A stretch of 64,000 nt of DNA from Streptomyces typhae (GCF_009755605.1 NZ_WPNZ01000011.1:82093-146092); one strand, 5' to 3'. Shown: positions 1 through 8,460, counted from the first letter of the stretch. Notes: generated from the sequence alone by a model not told the origin. A program made the numbers and translations.

Positions 1-46
1 TGCCCCCCACTAACAAGGGGGGGGGGGGGGTGACATTAAAAAAAAT
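1..46. other. Probable low-quality contig end
   Basis: The first ~45 bases contain a run of about 14 G (17-30) and a run of 8 A (38-45), with a composition unlike the rest of the window. The minus-strand SDR reading frame stays open here but yields Pro/Phe runs that do not resemble the family C-terminus. I infer homopolymer or assembly noise and place the last reliable base near 46. Confidence 0.6.
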
Positions 47-940
47 CTCCAGGGCCACCGCGCCCGCCTCGGCGGCACCGTGACGGCTGCCCTTGTCCAG
101 GCTCGGGCCGGGGCGCCAGCCCTCCATGACGGTGATGCGGCCCCCCTCGGTCTCGAAGACGCGGCCGGTGACACCGGCGGAGGACTCCGAGCCGAGCCAG
201 ACGACCAGGGGGGACACGTTCTCCGGTGCCATGGCGTCGAAGGTGCCGGGGCCGTCGTCCTCGGGAGGAGCCATGGCGTCGGCGAAGGTCTGCTCGGTCA
301 TACGGGTCCGGGCGGCGGGCGCCACGGCGTTCACGCGCACTCCGTAGGCGGCCAGTTCGGCCGCCGCCACCAGGGTGAGGCCGAGGATCCCGGCCTTGGC
401 GGCGCTGTAGTTGCCCTGGCCGACGCTGCCGAAAAGGCCCGCGCCGGAGCTGGTGTTGACCACGCACGCGTGCGGCGTCCGGCCCTGCTTGGCCTCGGCG
501 CGCCAGTGGACGGCGGCGTGCTTCAGAGGCAGGAAGTGGCCCTTCAGATGGACGCGTACGACGGCGTCCCAGGCCTCCTCGTCGAGGTTGACCAGCATGC
601 GGTCGCGGAGGAAACCCGCGTTGTTGACGAGGGTGTCCAGGCGGCCGTACGTCTCCAGGGCGGCCCGCACCAGGGAGGCGGCGCCTTCGGAGGTGGCGAT
701 GTCCCCGCGGTGCGCGACGGCGTCGCCGCCCGCCGCGCGGATCTCCTCGACGACGTCCTGCGCGGGCCCGCCGGACGTGCCGGTGCCGTCGAGTCGCACT
801 CCGAGGTCGTTGACGACGACGCGCGCCCCCTCGGCGGCGTACGCGCGGGCGTGCGCGCGTCCGAGGCCCCGGCCCGCACCGGTGACGATCACGACACGGC
901 CCGCGCAGATCCCGGATCCCGCGGCGGTGTTCGCCTTCAT
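2..940 (-). CDS. SDR oxidoreductase, 17-beta-HSD type 4-like (3' end cut)
   Basis: A short-chain dehydrogenase with the NAD(P)-binding motif TGAGRGLG near the N-terminus, NNAG in the middle, and the catalytic YSAAK. The stretch NDLGVRLDGTG after the second strand is typical of the HSD17B4-like SDRs found beside ipdAB in actinobacteria (the Rv3548c position in M. tuberculosis). The start ATG at 940 has AAGGGGAG eight bases upstream. The frame runs to the window edge with no stop, but family-like sequence ends near base 46, so only the last few residues seem to be missing. It lies 80 bases downstream of the next SDR on the same strand and probably shares its KstR2-controlled promoter. A role in HIP side-chain or ring beta-oxidation is inferred from context; the exact substrate is not visible. 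Confidence 0.85.
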   Translation of the reverse strand, partial: MKANTAAGSGICAGRVVIVTGAGRGLGRAHARAYAAEGARVVVNDLGVRLDGTGTSGGPAQDVVEEIRAAGGDAVAHRGDIATSEGAASLVRAALETYGRLDTLVNNAGFLRDRMLVNLDEEAWDAVVRVHLKGHFLPLKHAAVHWRAEAKQGRTPHACVVNTSSGAGLFGSVGQGNYSAAKAGILGLTLVAAAELAAYGVRVNAVAPAARTRMTEQTFADAMAPPEDDGPGTFDAMAPENVSPLVVWLGSESSAGVTGRVFETEGGRITVMEGWRPGPSLDKGSRHGAAEAGAVALEIFFNVTPPPPLLVGG

Positions 941-961
941 ACGCGCACTCCCCTTCATAGG

Positions 962-1010
962 GTGGACAGACGGCTTCGTGGACAGACGGCTACGTGGACA
1001 GACGGCCGGA
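962..1010. repeat. 16-bp tandem repeat, 3 copies
   Basis: The unit GTGGACAGACGGCTTC begins at 962, 978 and 994, the third copy diverging at its end. It fills the gap between two co-directional SDR genes. I see no hairpin or coding role. Confidence 0.8.
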
Positions 1011-1020
1011 CGTGTGGATG

Positions 1021-1785
1021 TCAGTGGTTCACGGAGGCCGCGCCGAGGAACGCGGGCCGCTCGCCGCCGCCGTGCAGGTGCAGCGCGGCGCCACTGACAT
1101 ACCGCGCGGCGTCCGAGGCCAGGAAGAGGCAGGCGTCCCCGACGTCCGCCGGGTCGGCGAGGCGGCCGAGCGGGACCGTACGGCCCACCGCGGCGACGCC
1201 CACCTCGTCGCCGTAGTGCAGGTGGGAGCTCTCCGTGCGGGTGAGGCCGAGCACGACGGTGTTCACGCGCACGTGCGGCGCCCACTCGACGGCCATGGTG
1301 CGTGCCAGGTTCTCCAGGCCCGCCTTGGCGGCGCCGTAGGCTCCCGAGCCCGGTGAGGGACGGGTGCCGCTGACACTGCCGATCATGACGATGACCCCGC
1401 CCTCTTCCTGACGGCGCATCACTTCGTAGACACCCAGGGAGGCGTAGAGCGGGGACAGCAGGTTCAGCTCGACGATCTTCGTCTGGCGGGCGACGGGCGA
1501 CTCGGCGAGCAGCCCGAACGGCGTGCCGCCCGCGTTGTTGACCAGGACGTCGATCCGCCCGTGGTCGGCCGCCACCCCGGCGAAGAAGTCGGCCGCCGCG
1601 GCAGCGTCGCGCACATCGAGGACGCGGAACTCGGCGGCGGCGCCGCCCGCTTCGACGGGCGCGGCGGGGGGTCTGCGGGCGCACACGACGACGCGCGCTC
1701 CGGCGGCGAGGAAGCGTCGTGCGATGCCCGCGCCGACACCGCGGGTGCCGCCGGTGACCACGACCGTCTGTCCCTTGTCAGTCAT
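1021..1785 (-). CDS. SDR oxidoreductase (Rv3549c-like)
   Basis: 254 aa, the usual length for a classical SDR. It has TGGTRGVGAG at residues ~10-20, NNAG, and the SGxYGAAK catalytic segment. The ATG at 1785 is preceded by GGAAGG at good spacing; the frame stays open further upstream but the SDR fold begins right at this ATG. It is divergent from the echA20-ipdABC operon, and the 70-bp gap contains an 18-bp operator-like palindrome shared with the ipdF/fadE promoter. It corresponds to the second SDR that neighbours echA20 in mycobacterial KstR2 regulons. A function in HIP-CoA degradation is inferred from synteny; substrate unknown. Confidence 0.85.
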   Translation of the reverse strand: MTDKGQTVVVTGGTRGVGAGIARRFLAAGARVVVCARRPPAAPVEAGGAAAEFRVLDVRDAAAAADFFAGVAADHGRIDVLVNNAGGTPFGLLAESPVARQTKIVELNLLSPLYASLGVYEVMRRQEEGGVIVMIGSVSGTRPSPGSGAYGAAKAGLENLARTMAVEWAPHVRVNTVVLGLTRTESSHLHYGDEVGVAAVGRTVPLGRLADPADVGDACLFLASDAARYVSGAALHLHGGGERPAFLGAASVNH

Positions 1786-1805
1786 GGCTGCTACCTTCCA
1801 GACAA

Positions 1806-1823
1806 CTAACAAATGTTTGGTTG
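1806..1823. promoter_or_regulatory. KstR2-like operator, site A
   Basis: The 18-mer CTAACAAATGTTTGGTTG lies between the divergent SDR (start 1785) and echA20 (start 1856). Its core at 1808-1821 fits the published KstR2 pattern AnCAAGnnCTTGnT with two mismatches. Site B at 11556-11573, read on the minus strand, matches 16 of these 18 bases. Because the regulator gene lies between the two sites, KstR2 is the obvious candidate ligand. Confidence 0.75.
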
Positions 1824-1855
1824 ATGGCGCTGGTCGAAAGGTAGCGGATTCCCCG

Positions 1856-2614
1856 ATGTCTGTCTCCACCTCGGCTCCGGAGAGCGGCGTGGCCGTCGTC
1901 ACCGTCGACCACGCCCCGGTCAACGCCCTGCCGGTGCGGGGCTGGTACGACTTGGCGGACGCGGTGCGCGCGGCGGGCCGGGACCCCGGTGTCCGCTGCG
2001 TGGTGCTCGCCGCGGCGGGCCGCGGGTTCAACGCGGGCGTGGACATCAAGGAGATGCAGCGCGACGCCGGGCACGGAGCGCTGCTCGGCGCCAACCACGG
2101 CTGTGCGGCGGCCTTTTCCGCGGTGTACGACTGCGAGGTCCCGGTGGTCGCCGCGGTGCAGGGCTTCTGCCTCGGCGGCGGCGTCGGCCTCGTCGGCAAC
2201 GCGGACGCGATCGTGGCGGCCGACGACGCCACCTTCGGCCTGCCGGAGCTCGACCGCGGCGCGCTCGGCGCCGCCACGCATCTGGCGCGCCTGGTGCCGC
2301 AGCATCTGATGCGGGCGCTGTACTACACCTCGCGCACGGCGACCGCCGCCGAACTGCACGCGCACGGCTCGGTGTGGCGGGTGGTGCCCCGCGCGGAGCT
2401 GCGCGCGGCGGCCCTGGAGCTGGCCCGCGAGATCGCCCGCAAGGACGGCACGCTGCTGCGCCTGGCCAAGGCCGCGATCAACGGCATCGACCCGGTCGAC
2501 GTGCACCGCAGCTACCGCTTCGAGCAGGGCTTCACCTTCGAGGCCAGCCTCAGCGGCCTCGCCGACCGCGTCCGCGCGGACTTCGGCCGGACGGAGACGG
2601 GGGGACCCCGATGA
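1856..2614 (+). CDS. echA20: Enoyl-CoA hydratase/isomerase family, EchA20-like
   Basis: 252 aa crotonase-fold protein. The oxyanion-hole segments are visible: AAGRGFNAGVD with the typical G-F-N-A-G, and QGFCLGGGVGLV. In mycobacteria and rhodococci EchA20 acts in opening the last steroid ring during HIP catabolism. The ATG at 1856 follows the operator and promoter gap; earlier in-frame codons would read through the operator and are rejected. The stop overlaps the ipdA start as ATGA (2611-2614), so the two are translationally coupled. Assignment to EchA20 rather than a generic hydratase rests on the neighbouring ipdA, ipdB and ipdC in the same order as in M. tuberculosis. Confidence 0.85.
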   Translation: MSVSTSAPESGVAVVTVDHAPVNALPVRGWYDLADAVRAAGRDPGVRCVVLAAAGRGFNAGVDIKEMQRDAGHGALLGANHGCAAAFSAVYDCEVPVVAAVQGFCLGGGVGLVGNADAIVAADDATFGLPELDRGALGAATHLARLVPQHLMRALYYTSRTATAAELHAHGSVWRVVPRAELRAAALELAREIARKDGTLLRLAKAAINGIDPVDVHRSYRFEQGFTFEASLSGLADRVRADFGRTETGGPR

Positions 2615-3624
2615 ACGACGCGCACGGCGGGCACGGCGCACCGGACGGACGCGGCGGTTACGCCGGACCGGACGGACGCGGCGGACTCGACGAACCGGAC
2701 AGGCACGGCGGACACGGCGGGCCGGACGGGCACGCCCGCGATGCGGGGAGGGGCGGCGGGGCCGGGAAAGTCATGACGGTCGACGCGATCGTGGGGCGCC
2801 TGGAGAGCGGCATGACGCTCGGCATCGGCGGCTGGGGCTCGCGCCGCAAACCGATGGCCCTGGTGCGGGCGCTGCTGCGCTCCGACGTCACGGACCTGAC
2901 GGTGCTTTCCTGCGGCGGCCCCGACGTCGGCCTGCTGGCCGCGGCGGGCCGCGTCCGCAAGCTGGTCGCACCGTTCGTGACCCTCGACTCGATCCCGCTG
3001 GAGCCGCACTTCCGGGCGGCCCGCGAGCGCGGCGCCCTCGAACTGGTGGAGCTGGACGAGGCGATGTTCCTGCAGGGGCTGACCGCGGGCGCCCAGCGGC
3101 TCCCGTTCCTGCCGGTCCGGGCGGGCCTCGGCTCGGACGTCCTGCGCGTGAACCCGGCGCTGCGTACGGTGACGTCGCCGTACGCGGACGGGGAGGAGCT
3201 GGTGGCGGTCCCCGCCCTGCCCATGGACGCGGCCGTCGTGCACCTCGACCGCGCGGACGCCCTGGGCAACGGCCAGTATCTGGGCCCCGATCCGTACTTC
3301 GACGACCTGTTCTGCGAGGCCGCGGACACGGCGTACGTGACGTGCGAGCGGATCGTGGCCACCGCCGAGCTGACCCGCGACGCGGCGCCGCAGACGCTCC
3401 TCGTGTCGCGGTACGCGGTGACGGGGGTCGCCGAGACCCCCGGGGGCGCCCACTTCACCTCGTGCGCGCCGGACCACGGCCGCGACGAGGCCTTCCAGAG
3501 GGAGTACGCCACGGCGGCGCGCACCCCGGACACCTGGCGGGCCTTCACGTCCCGCTTCCTGTCCGGCACGGACGAGGAGGACTACCGCACGGCCGTGCGG
3601 TCCTGGCACGAGGAGCAGCGATGA
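2611..3624 (+). CDS. ipdA: CoA-transferase-like subunit A, IpdA (COCHEA-CoA hydrolase alpha)
   Basis: 337 aa. Residues ~60 onward match the IpdA family closely: GMTLGIGGWGSRRKPMA, LRSDVTDLTVLSCGGPD, DPYFDDLF and GGAHFTSCAPDHGRDE. IpdAB is a class I CoA-transferase homologue that hydrolyses the last carbocyclic ring of the steroid nucleus. The first ~54 residues are an extra Gly/His/Asp-rich tail (repeats of GRGG and GGHGGPDG) absent from usual IpdA proteins of ~290 aa. An in-frame ATG at 2773 (MTVDAIVGRLESG) would give the normal length, but the ATG at 2611 overlaps the echA20 stop and is better placed for coupled translation. The stop overlaps ipdB as ATGA. Confidence 0.9.
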   Translation: MNDAHGGHGAPDGRGGYAGPDGRGGLDEPDRHGGHGGPDGHARDAGRGGGAGKVMTVDAIVGRLESGMTLGIGGWGSRRKPMALVRALLRSDVTDLTVLSCGGPDVGLLAAAGRVRKLVAPFVTLDSIPLEPHFRAARERGALELVELDEAMFLQGLTAGAQRLPFLPVRAGLGSDVLRVNPALRTVTSPYADGEELVAVPALPMDAAVVHLDRADALGNGQYLGPDPYFDDLFCEAADTAYVTCERIVATAELTRDAAPQTLLVSRYAVTGVAETPGGAHFTSCAPDHGRDEAFQREYATAARTPDTWRAFTSRFLSGTDEEDYRTAVRSWHEEQR

Positions 3625-4478
3625 CAGCACCGACACCGCCGCCACCGAGAGCGGCACCGGCGCCAGCACCGCCACCGCCACCGCCACCGCCACCGCCACC
3701 GCCACCGCCACCGACGACGGTCACGCGGGCCGAGTACTGCGTGGTCGCGTGCGCCGAGGCGTGGCGGGGAGACGGCGAGGTGCTCGCCGCCCCCATGGGC
3801 ACGGTGCCCACGATCGCGGCGCGCCTGGCAAAGCTGACGTTCGCACCCGAGCTGCTCCTGACCGACGGCGAGGCCCTGCTGATCGGCGACGCGCCGGCGG
3901 TCGGGGCGCGGTCGGCGGTGACGGAGGGCTGGCTGCCGTACCGGCGCCATCTGACGATGGTGATGGGCGGCCGTCGGCACGTGATGATGGGCGCGAGCCA
4001 GATCGACCGCTTCGGCAACCAGAACATCAGCTGTGTCGGCGACTGGCGGCAGCCCACGCGCCAGCTCCTCGGGGCCCGTGGCGCGCCCGCCAACACCCTC
4101 AACAACCCCGTGAGTTACTGGATCCCGCGGCATTCGCCCCGGGTGTTCGTCGAGCGGGTCGACATGATCTGCGGCGTCGGGTACGACAGCGCCGCGGCGG
4201 CGGGCCCGTCCGCGACGCGCTTCCACGAGCTGCGCCGGGTGGTTTCCGACCTGGGCGTCTTCGACTTCGGCACGCCGGAGCGCGCGATGCGGGTGGTGAG
4301 CCTGCACCCGGGGGTGACCGCCGACGAGGTCCGCGCGGCCACGGGCTTCCCCCTCGGAGGGCTCCCGGACGGCCCGCTCCCGGACCGCACGCGGGAGCCG
4401 ACCACCGGGGAACTCCATCTGATCCGAGCCGTCCTGGACCCGGCGGGGCTGCGCGAGCGAGAGGTGCCCGCGCCGTGA
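3621..4478 (+). CDS. ipdB: CoA-transferase-like subunit B, IpdB (COCHEA-CoA hydrolase beta)
   Basis: 285 aa. After a proline-rich head the sequence follows IpdB: FAPELLLTDGEALL, GGRRHVMMGASQIDRFGNQN, ANTLNNPVSYWIPRHS and a C-terminus TGELHLIRAVLDP. It is the partner of IpdA. Residues ~5-31 are an almost pure polyproline run encoded by about eight CCACCG hexamers (3669-3712); family members normally begin near the VTRAEYCVVACAE segment. Hexamer gain or loss would not shift the frame. It starts in an ATGA overlap with ipdA and ends in a GTGA overlap with ipdC. RBS: AGGAG at 3611-3615 inside ipdA. Confidence 0.9.
   Translation: MTAPTPPPPRAAPAPAPPPPPPPPPPPPPPPTTVTRAEYCVVACAEAWRGDGEVLAAPMGTVPTIAARLAKLTFAPELLLTDGEALLIGDAPAVGARSAVTEGWLPYRRHLTMVMGGRRHVMMGASQIDRFGNQNISCVGDWRQPTRQLLGARGAPANTLNNPVSYWIPRHSPRVFVERVDMICGVGYDSAAAAGPSATRFHELRRVVSDLGVFDFGTPERAMRVVSLHPGVTADEVRAATGFPLGGLPDGPLPDRTREPTTGELHLIRAVLDPAGLREREVPAP
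3669..3712 (+). repeat. (CCACCG)n hexanucleotide tract in ipdB
   Basis: Seven to eight near-perfect CCACCG units encode the polyproline head of IpdB. Because the unit is two codons long, copy-number change alters protein length without frameshift. Confidence 0.85.
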
Positions 4479-5611
4479 CCGCGCTGCCCGGACCGCGGAC
4501 GGAACTGACCCGGCTGGTCGGGGTGCGGCACCCGCTCGTGCAGACCGGCATGGGCTGGGTGGCGGGCCCGCGCCTGGTGTCGGCGGTGGCGAACGCCGGG
4601 GCGCTCGGCATCCTGGGGTCCGCCACGATGACGCCCGAGCGGCTGCGTGCGGCGGTGCGGAAGGTCCGGTCCCGTACGCAGGCGCCGTTCGGGGTGAATC
4701 TGCGCGCCGACGCGGGGGACGCCCGTGAGCGGGTGCGCATCATGATCGAGGAGGGGGTGCGGGTGGCGTCGTTCGCCCTCGCGCCGTCCGAGGGCCTGAT
4801 GGCGGAGCTCAAGGCCGCCGGTGTCCTGGTGATCCCGTCCGTGGGGGCGCGACGGCACGCGGAGAAGGTGGCGGCGTGGGGCGCGGACGCGGTGGTGGTG
4901 CAGGGCGGCGAGGGCGGCGGGCACACCGGCGAGGTCGCCACGACGGTCCTGCTGCCCCAGGTCGTGGACGCCGTGGACATCCCCGTGATCGCGGCGGGCG
5001 GCTTCCGCGACGGCCGGGGCCTGGTCGCCGCGCTGGCGTACGGGGCGGCGGGCGTCGCGATGGGCACACGCTTCCTCCTCACCGCGGAGTCCACCGTGCC
5101 GGACGCGGTGAAGGCCCGCTATCTCGCGGCGACGGCCGGGGACATCACGGTCACCACGCGTGTGGACGGCCTCCCCCACCGCATGCTGCGCACGGACCTC
5201 GTGGCCGCCCTGGAGCGGTCGGGCCCCCTCCGCTCCCTGCTCCGCGCCGTCCGTCACGCCTCCGCGTTCCGCCACGTCTCCGGCACGACCTGGCCCGGCC
5301 TGATCCGCGACGGCCTGTCCCTGCGCCACGGCGGAAACCTGTCCTGGAGTCAGCTCCTCCTGGCCGCCAACGCCCCCATGATGCTCAAGTCCGCCCTGGT
5401 GGACGGCGACCCGGACCGCGGCCTGATGGCCTCGGGCCAGGTGGCGGCCCTCATCGACGACCTGCCGACGTGCGCGGAACTGATCGAAAGAACGGTACGG
5501 GAGGCAACACGAACACTGGAAGCGCTGCACGCCCCCCGCCTCACACGTGAGGACGCCCCCGCACCCACCGACGAGCCCCAGCCCGCACAACCCAGCCCGC
5601 CCCACACTTGA
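4475..5611 (+). CDS. ipdC: FMN-dependent 2-nitropropane dioxygenase-like protein, IpdC
   Basis: 378 aa, NMO/2-nitropropane dioxygenase fold: HPLVQTGMGWVAGPRLVSAVANAG at the N-terminus, the phosphate-binding segment QGGEGGGHTGE, and IAAGGFRDGRGLVAALAYGAAGVAMGTRFL. IpdC is an FMN reductase of the HIP pathway. The GTG start at 4475 overlaps the ipdB stop as GTGA, so echA20-ipdA-ipdB-ipdC form one coupled unit. The last ~20 residues (Pro/Thr/Gln rich) are encoded by the beginning of an intergenic repeat array that continues past the stop, so the natural C-terminus was probably replaced or extended by repeat sequence. Confidence 0.88.
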   Translation: MTALPGPRTELTRLVGVRHPLVQTGMGWVAGPRLVSAVANAGALGILGSATMTPERLRAAVRKVRSRTQAPFGVNLRADAGDARERVRIMIEEGVRVASFALAPSEGLMAELKAAGVLVIPSVGARRHAEKVAAWGADAVVVQGGEGGGHTGEVATTVLLPQVVDAVDIPVIAAGGFRDGRGLVAALAYGAAGVAMGTRFLLTAESTVPDAVKARYLAATAGDITVTTRVDGLPHRMLRTDLVAALERSGPLRSLLRAVRHASAFRHVSGTTWPGLIRDGLSLRHGGNLSWSQLLLAANAPMMLKSALVDGDPDRGLMASGQVAALIDDLPTCAELIERTVREATRTLEALHAPRLTREDAPAPTDEPQPAQPSPPHT

Positions 5612-5785
5612 GGACAGGCCCGCACCCGACAGCAGGCCCCAGCCCGGCCATCCCAGCCCGTCCGGCGCCTGAGGACGAGCCCGCAGGCCGACACCCCAGC
5701 AACGGCCCGGCACCCGACAACAAGCCCCAGCCCGCACAAACCAGCCCGTCCGGCGCTTGAGGACGAGGCCGCAGGCCGATCGACG
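5550..5785. repeat. Streptomyces intergenic repeat array (CAGCCCGTCCGGCG family)
   Basis: Several degenerate copies of a ~75-90 bp unit containing CCAGCCCGTCCGGCG, TTGAGGACGAG and CCGCAGGCCGA lie here, with TGAGGAC cores near 5610, 5670 and 5758. Another copy is at 51970. The array begins inside ipdC and ends at the stop of the convergent gene at 5812. It resembles dispersed repeats seen between many Streptomyces genes; no mobile functions are present. Confidence 0.75.
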
Positions 5786-5811
5786 GCAAGCCGGGCAGGG
5801 GCCGCCGGGAC

Positions 5812-8460
5812 CTACACCCCGGCCAACTCCCGCTCGGCCCGGGCGGCAAGCCCATCCGCCCCGCACGCCCGCGCCAGGGCAAGCCCATGCTGCACGGCGT
5901 CGACGTCCCCCGCGGCGATCCCGTACTCGACACGCGCGACAGCGTGCTCGTACGCACAGAGCGACGCCTCCAGGTACGTCACGGCCTTGGCGTAGAGGGC
6001 CACGGCGCGCGTACCGGACGCGAGCCCCGCCGCGCAGCGCACCGCCTCCCCGATCGCCGTGTCCGTGCCGAACCGCTCGGCCTGCACGCGGGCGTCGCCG
6101 ACGAGGTCGGCGGCGCGCCGCGGGTCCTCGTGCGCGAGCGCGCGGGCGAGGTCGTAGGCCCACGGTGCGAGCACGGTGTTGTACTGGCCGCGAGCGGTCA
6201 GCGCCTTCGCGGTGGCCTCCAGTTCGTTGAGGCCGTCCTCCGTGTGGCCGAGCGCGAGCAGCAGCCTGCCGCGTACGGACATGGCGTCGGGCACGTAGAT
6301 CGTGGAGGCGGACGGCGGGGCGAAGCCGTACCGGTCGGCGACGGCCTTGGCCTCCTCGGCGTGGCCGCGGGCCAGCAGCGTGTCGATGAGCATGCTGGCG
6401 GCCTCCCAGTGCATCGGGAGTCCGCCCTGCCCCACGCGGTCGGCGAGCCGCAGGCTTTCGCGCAGCGACTTCTCGGCGTCCCTGAGCCGGCCGCGCCTGC
6501 GGTGCACATAGCCCAGGAAGGCGTGGGCGAGCGCGAGGTGCCCGCCGCTCCAGCCCGCCGACTCGTATGCCTTCACCGCTTCGGAGAACAGGCTCTCCGC
6601 GCGGTCGAGCCGGTCCGCGAAGGCGTAGGAGCTGCCGAGCATGAGGCGCAGCTCGAAGCTCCACTCGGTGTCGGTCCAGCCGAGACCGGGCGCGAGCCGG
6701 CCGTTGACGAGGGCGCGGTCGCACAGCTCGACGACCTCCTCGGCGTTCTCCCCGCGGGTCATCGCGTCGAAGGCGCGCAGGATGAGCAGCGCCCGCTCGG
6801 CGTTGTCGCGGCCGGTCAGCGGTCCCGCGAGCGCGGCGAGGCGGCGGGAGCGGCCCGGTGCGTCCTCCTCGCCCGCGTGGATGCCCTCCCACATGAAGTG
6901 GACGGCCTGGAGCCGCAGCCGGGCGGTGCCGTCGGGCAGTCGCGCGGCTTCCTCGTCGATGACGCGCAGGCCCTCGCCCAGTTCGTCGTTGTGCACGAGT
7001 GCCTGCGAGAGGCGGCAGACGGCGTCGACGCGCAGCTCCGGGCCGAGCCCCGTCAGCGACAGTGCCTCGCGCAGATGCCGGACGGTGGTGGCGGGTGAGG
7101 TGAGCAGGGTGGCGCAGCCGAGTTCGTAGAGCACGCGGGCGTGCACGCCGGGCCGGGGCGGTTCGCGCAGGGCCCGCTCCAGGCAGCGGCGGGCCGCGTC
7201 GGGGGCGCCGGTCGCGAGGTGTTCGGTGGCGGCCTGGCGGAGCTGGGTGACGAGTTCGGGATCGTCGTCGGGGATGACTTCGAGGAGGTGCGGCGAGGCC
7301 GCGGCGGCACCGCGCCCCGAATCCATGACGGCCCAGGCGGCCCGGCCGTGGAAGGCGGTGCGGGTGGCGGGCGGCATCGAGCGGTACACCTCGGAGGCGA
7401 TCAGCGGGTGCACGAACTCCAGGCCCGTCTCGCCGCCGGTCACGATGCGGGCGGCGGCGAGCCGCTCCGCGCACCGCTCGGCGACGGCGAGCGGCATGGG
7501 GATGAGCGACGCGGCGAGTTCCACGGAGAACGAGGAGCCGAGGATGGCGGCGGCCCGGACGAACTGGGCGACGTCCGTGCCGAGTTCCTGGATGCGGTCG
7601 ACGAGGCCGCGGCCGCGTGCCGAGCGGTTGAGGTCGCGCAGTTCGGCGGCGGAGCTCTCCACCGGTTCGATCTCGCTGTCCTGGACCTTGGCGAGCAGTT
7701 CCACGGACTCGTACGGATTGCCGCCGGTGACCGCCCAGACCTCACGGCAGAACGGGGCGTCGGCGTGCTCGCCGAGCGTGGCGCGGGTCAGGCCCGCGGC
7801 GGCGTCCGGGGTGAGGGCCTGGAGCACGGTCGTGGGGCGCGCGGCGGAGCGGACCGCGGCCAGGTGCACGGCGCTGTCGCCGCCGGCCTCGCCGGGGCGG
7901 TGGCCGACCACCAGGAGGACGGGCAGGTCGTCCAGCTTCTCGGCGAACGCGGCGAGCCACCGCAGGGTCTCCTGGTCGGCCCAGTGCGCGTCGTCGACGA
8001 TGAGGACGAGGGGCCAGTGCACCCGGGCGAGGCGGGTGACGACGTCGACGAGGCCGTCGCACACCGCCTGCGGGTCGGGGCGGCCGCTGCCCGGCTCGGT
8101 GATGCCGAGGGCGGGGCCCGCGATGTCGTACCAGTCGCCCAGGTACTCGCGGGTCTCCTCGGGCGTGAGCGAGATCAGGGCGGGCTGGAGGAGTTGCCGT
8201 ACGACCTTGAACGGGACCTCTTTCACGGTCTCGCCGCCGCGTGCCACCCAGACCGCGGCCGACCGGTCCCGCGCGATGCGGCGGGCCTCGGCGAGCAGCG
8301 CCGTCTTGCCGATGCCGGCCTCGCCGCTGAAGACGAGCAGACCGCCCCGGTGCGTCCGGTCCGAGCACAGATCGGCCACCGCGCGGTGGATCGCGGCGAG
8401 TTCCGTCTCGCGCTCCCACAGCGGGGCCCAGGCGCCGCCACCGGGCCGTCCCTGCGTCAT
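5812..8460 (-). CDS. Large AAA/STAND ATPase with TPR-like repeats, LuxR (LAL)-type but no HTH
   Basis: 882 aa. Walker A GEAGIGKTAL at residues ~50-60 and Walker B LVLIVDDAHWAD around 155 mark the ATPase module of LAL-type regulators. The rest is helical, TPR-like repeats (for example AFLGYVHRRRGRLRDAEKSLRESLRLAD). LAL proteins normally end in a LuxR helix-turn-helix; this one ends ERELAGV with no such domain, so it cannot bind DNA in the usual way. The start ATG at 8460 has GGAGG eight bases upstream. It lies between ipdC (convergent) and fadA6 (same strand, 205 bases upstream), splitting the HIP block. It may sense a pathway ligand or act with another regulator; its function is unknown. Confidence 0.8.
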   Translation of the reverse strand: MTQGRPGGGAWAPLWERETELAAIHRAVADLCSDRTHRGGLLVFSGEAGIGKTALLAEARRIARDRSAAVWVARGGETVKEVPFKVVRQLLQPALISLTPEETREYLGDWYDIAGPALGITEPGSGRPDPQAVCDGLVDVVTRLARVHWPLVLIVDDAHWADQETLRWLAAFAEKLDDLPVLLVVGHRPGEAGGDSAVHLAAVRSAARPTTVLQALTPDAAAGLTRATLGEHADAPFCREVWAVTGGNPYESVELLAKVQDSEIEPVESSAAELRDLNRSARGRGLVDRIQELGTDVAQFVRAAAILGSSFSVELAASLIPMPLAVAERCAERLAAARIVTGGETGLEFVHPLIASEVYRSMPPATRTAFHGRAAWAVMDSGRGAAAASPHLLEVIPDDDPELVTQLRQAATEHLATGAPDAARRCLERALREPPRPGVHARVLYELGCATLLTSPATTVRHLREALSLTGLGPELRVDAVCRLSQALVHNDELGEGLRVIDEEAARLPDGTARLRLQAVHFMWEGIHAGEEDAPGRSRRLAALAGPLTGRDNAERALLILRAFDAMTRGENAEEVVELCDRALVNGRLAPGLGWTDTEWSFELRLMLGSSYAFADRLDRAESLFSEAVKAYESAGWSGGHLALAHAFLGYVHRRRGRLRDAEKSLRESLRLADRVGQGGLPMHWEAASMLIDTLLARGHAEEAKAVADRYGFAPPSASTIYVPDAMSVRGRLLLALGHTEDGLNELEATAKALTARGQYNTVLAPWAYDLARALAHEDPRRAADLVGDARVQAERFGTDTAIGEAVRCAAGLASGTRAVALYAKAVTYLEASLCAYEHAVARVEYGIAAGDVDAVQHGLALARACGADGLAARAERELAGV

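Noticed and set aside
4115..7474. A very long minus-strand open frame (over 1100 codons) antisense to ipdC and running into the AAA gene
   Set aside because: Arg/Pro/Ala/Gly-rich shadow with no domain; ipdC and the AAA gene explain the DNA with recognisable proteins.
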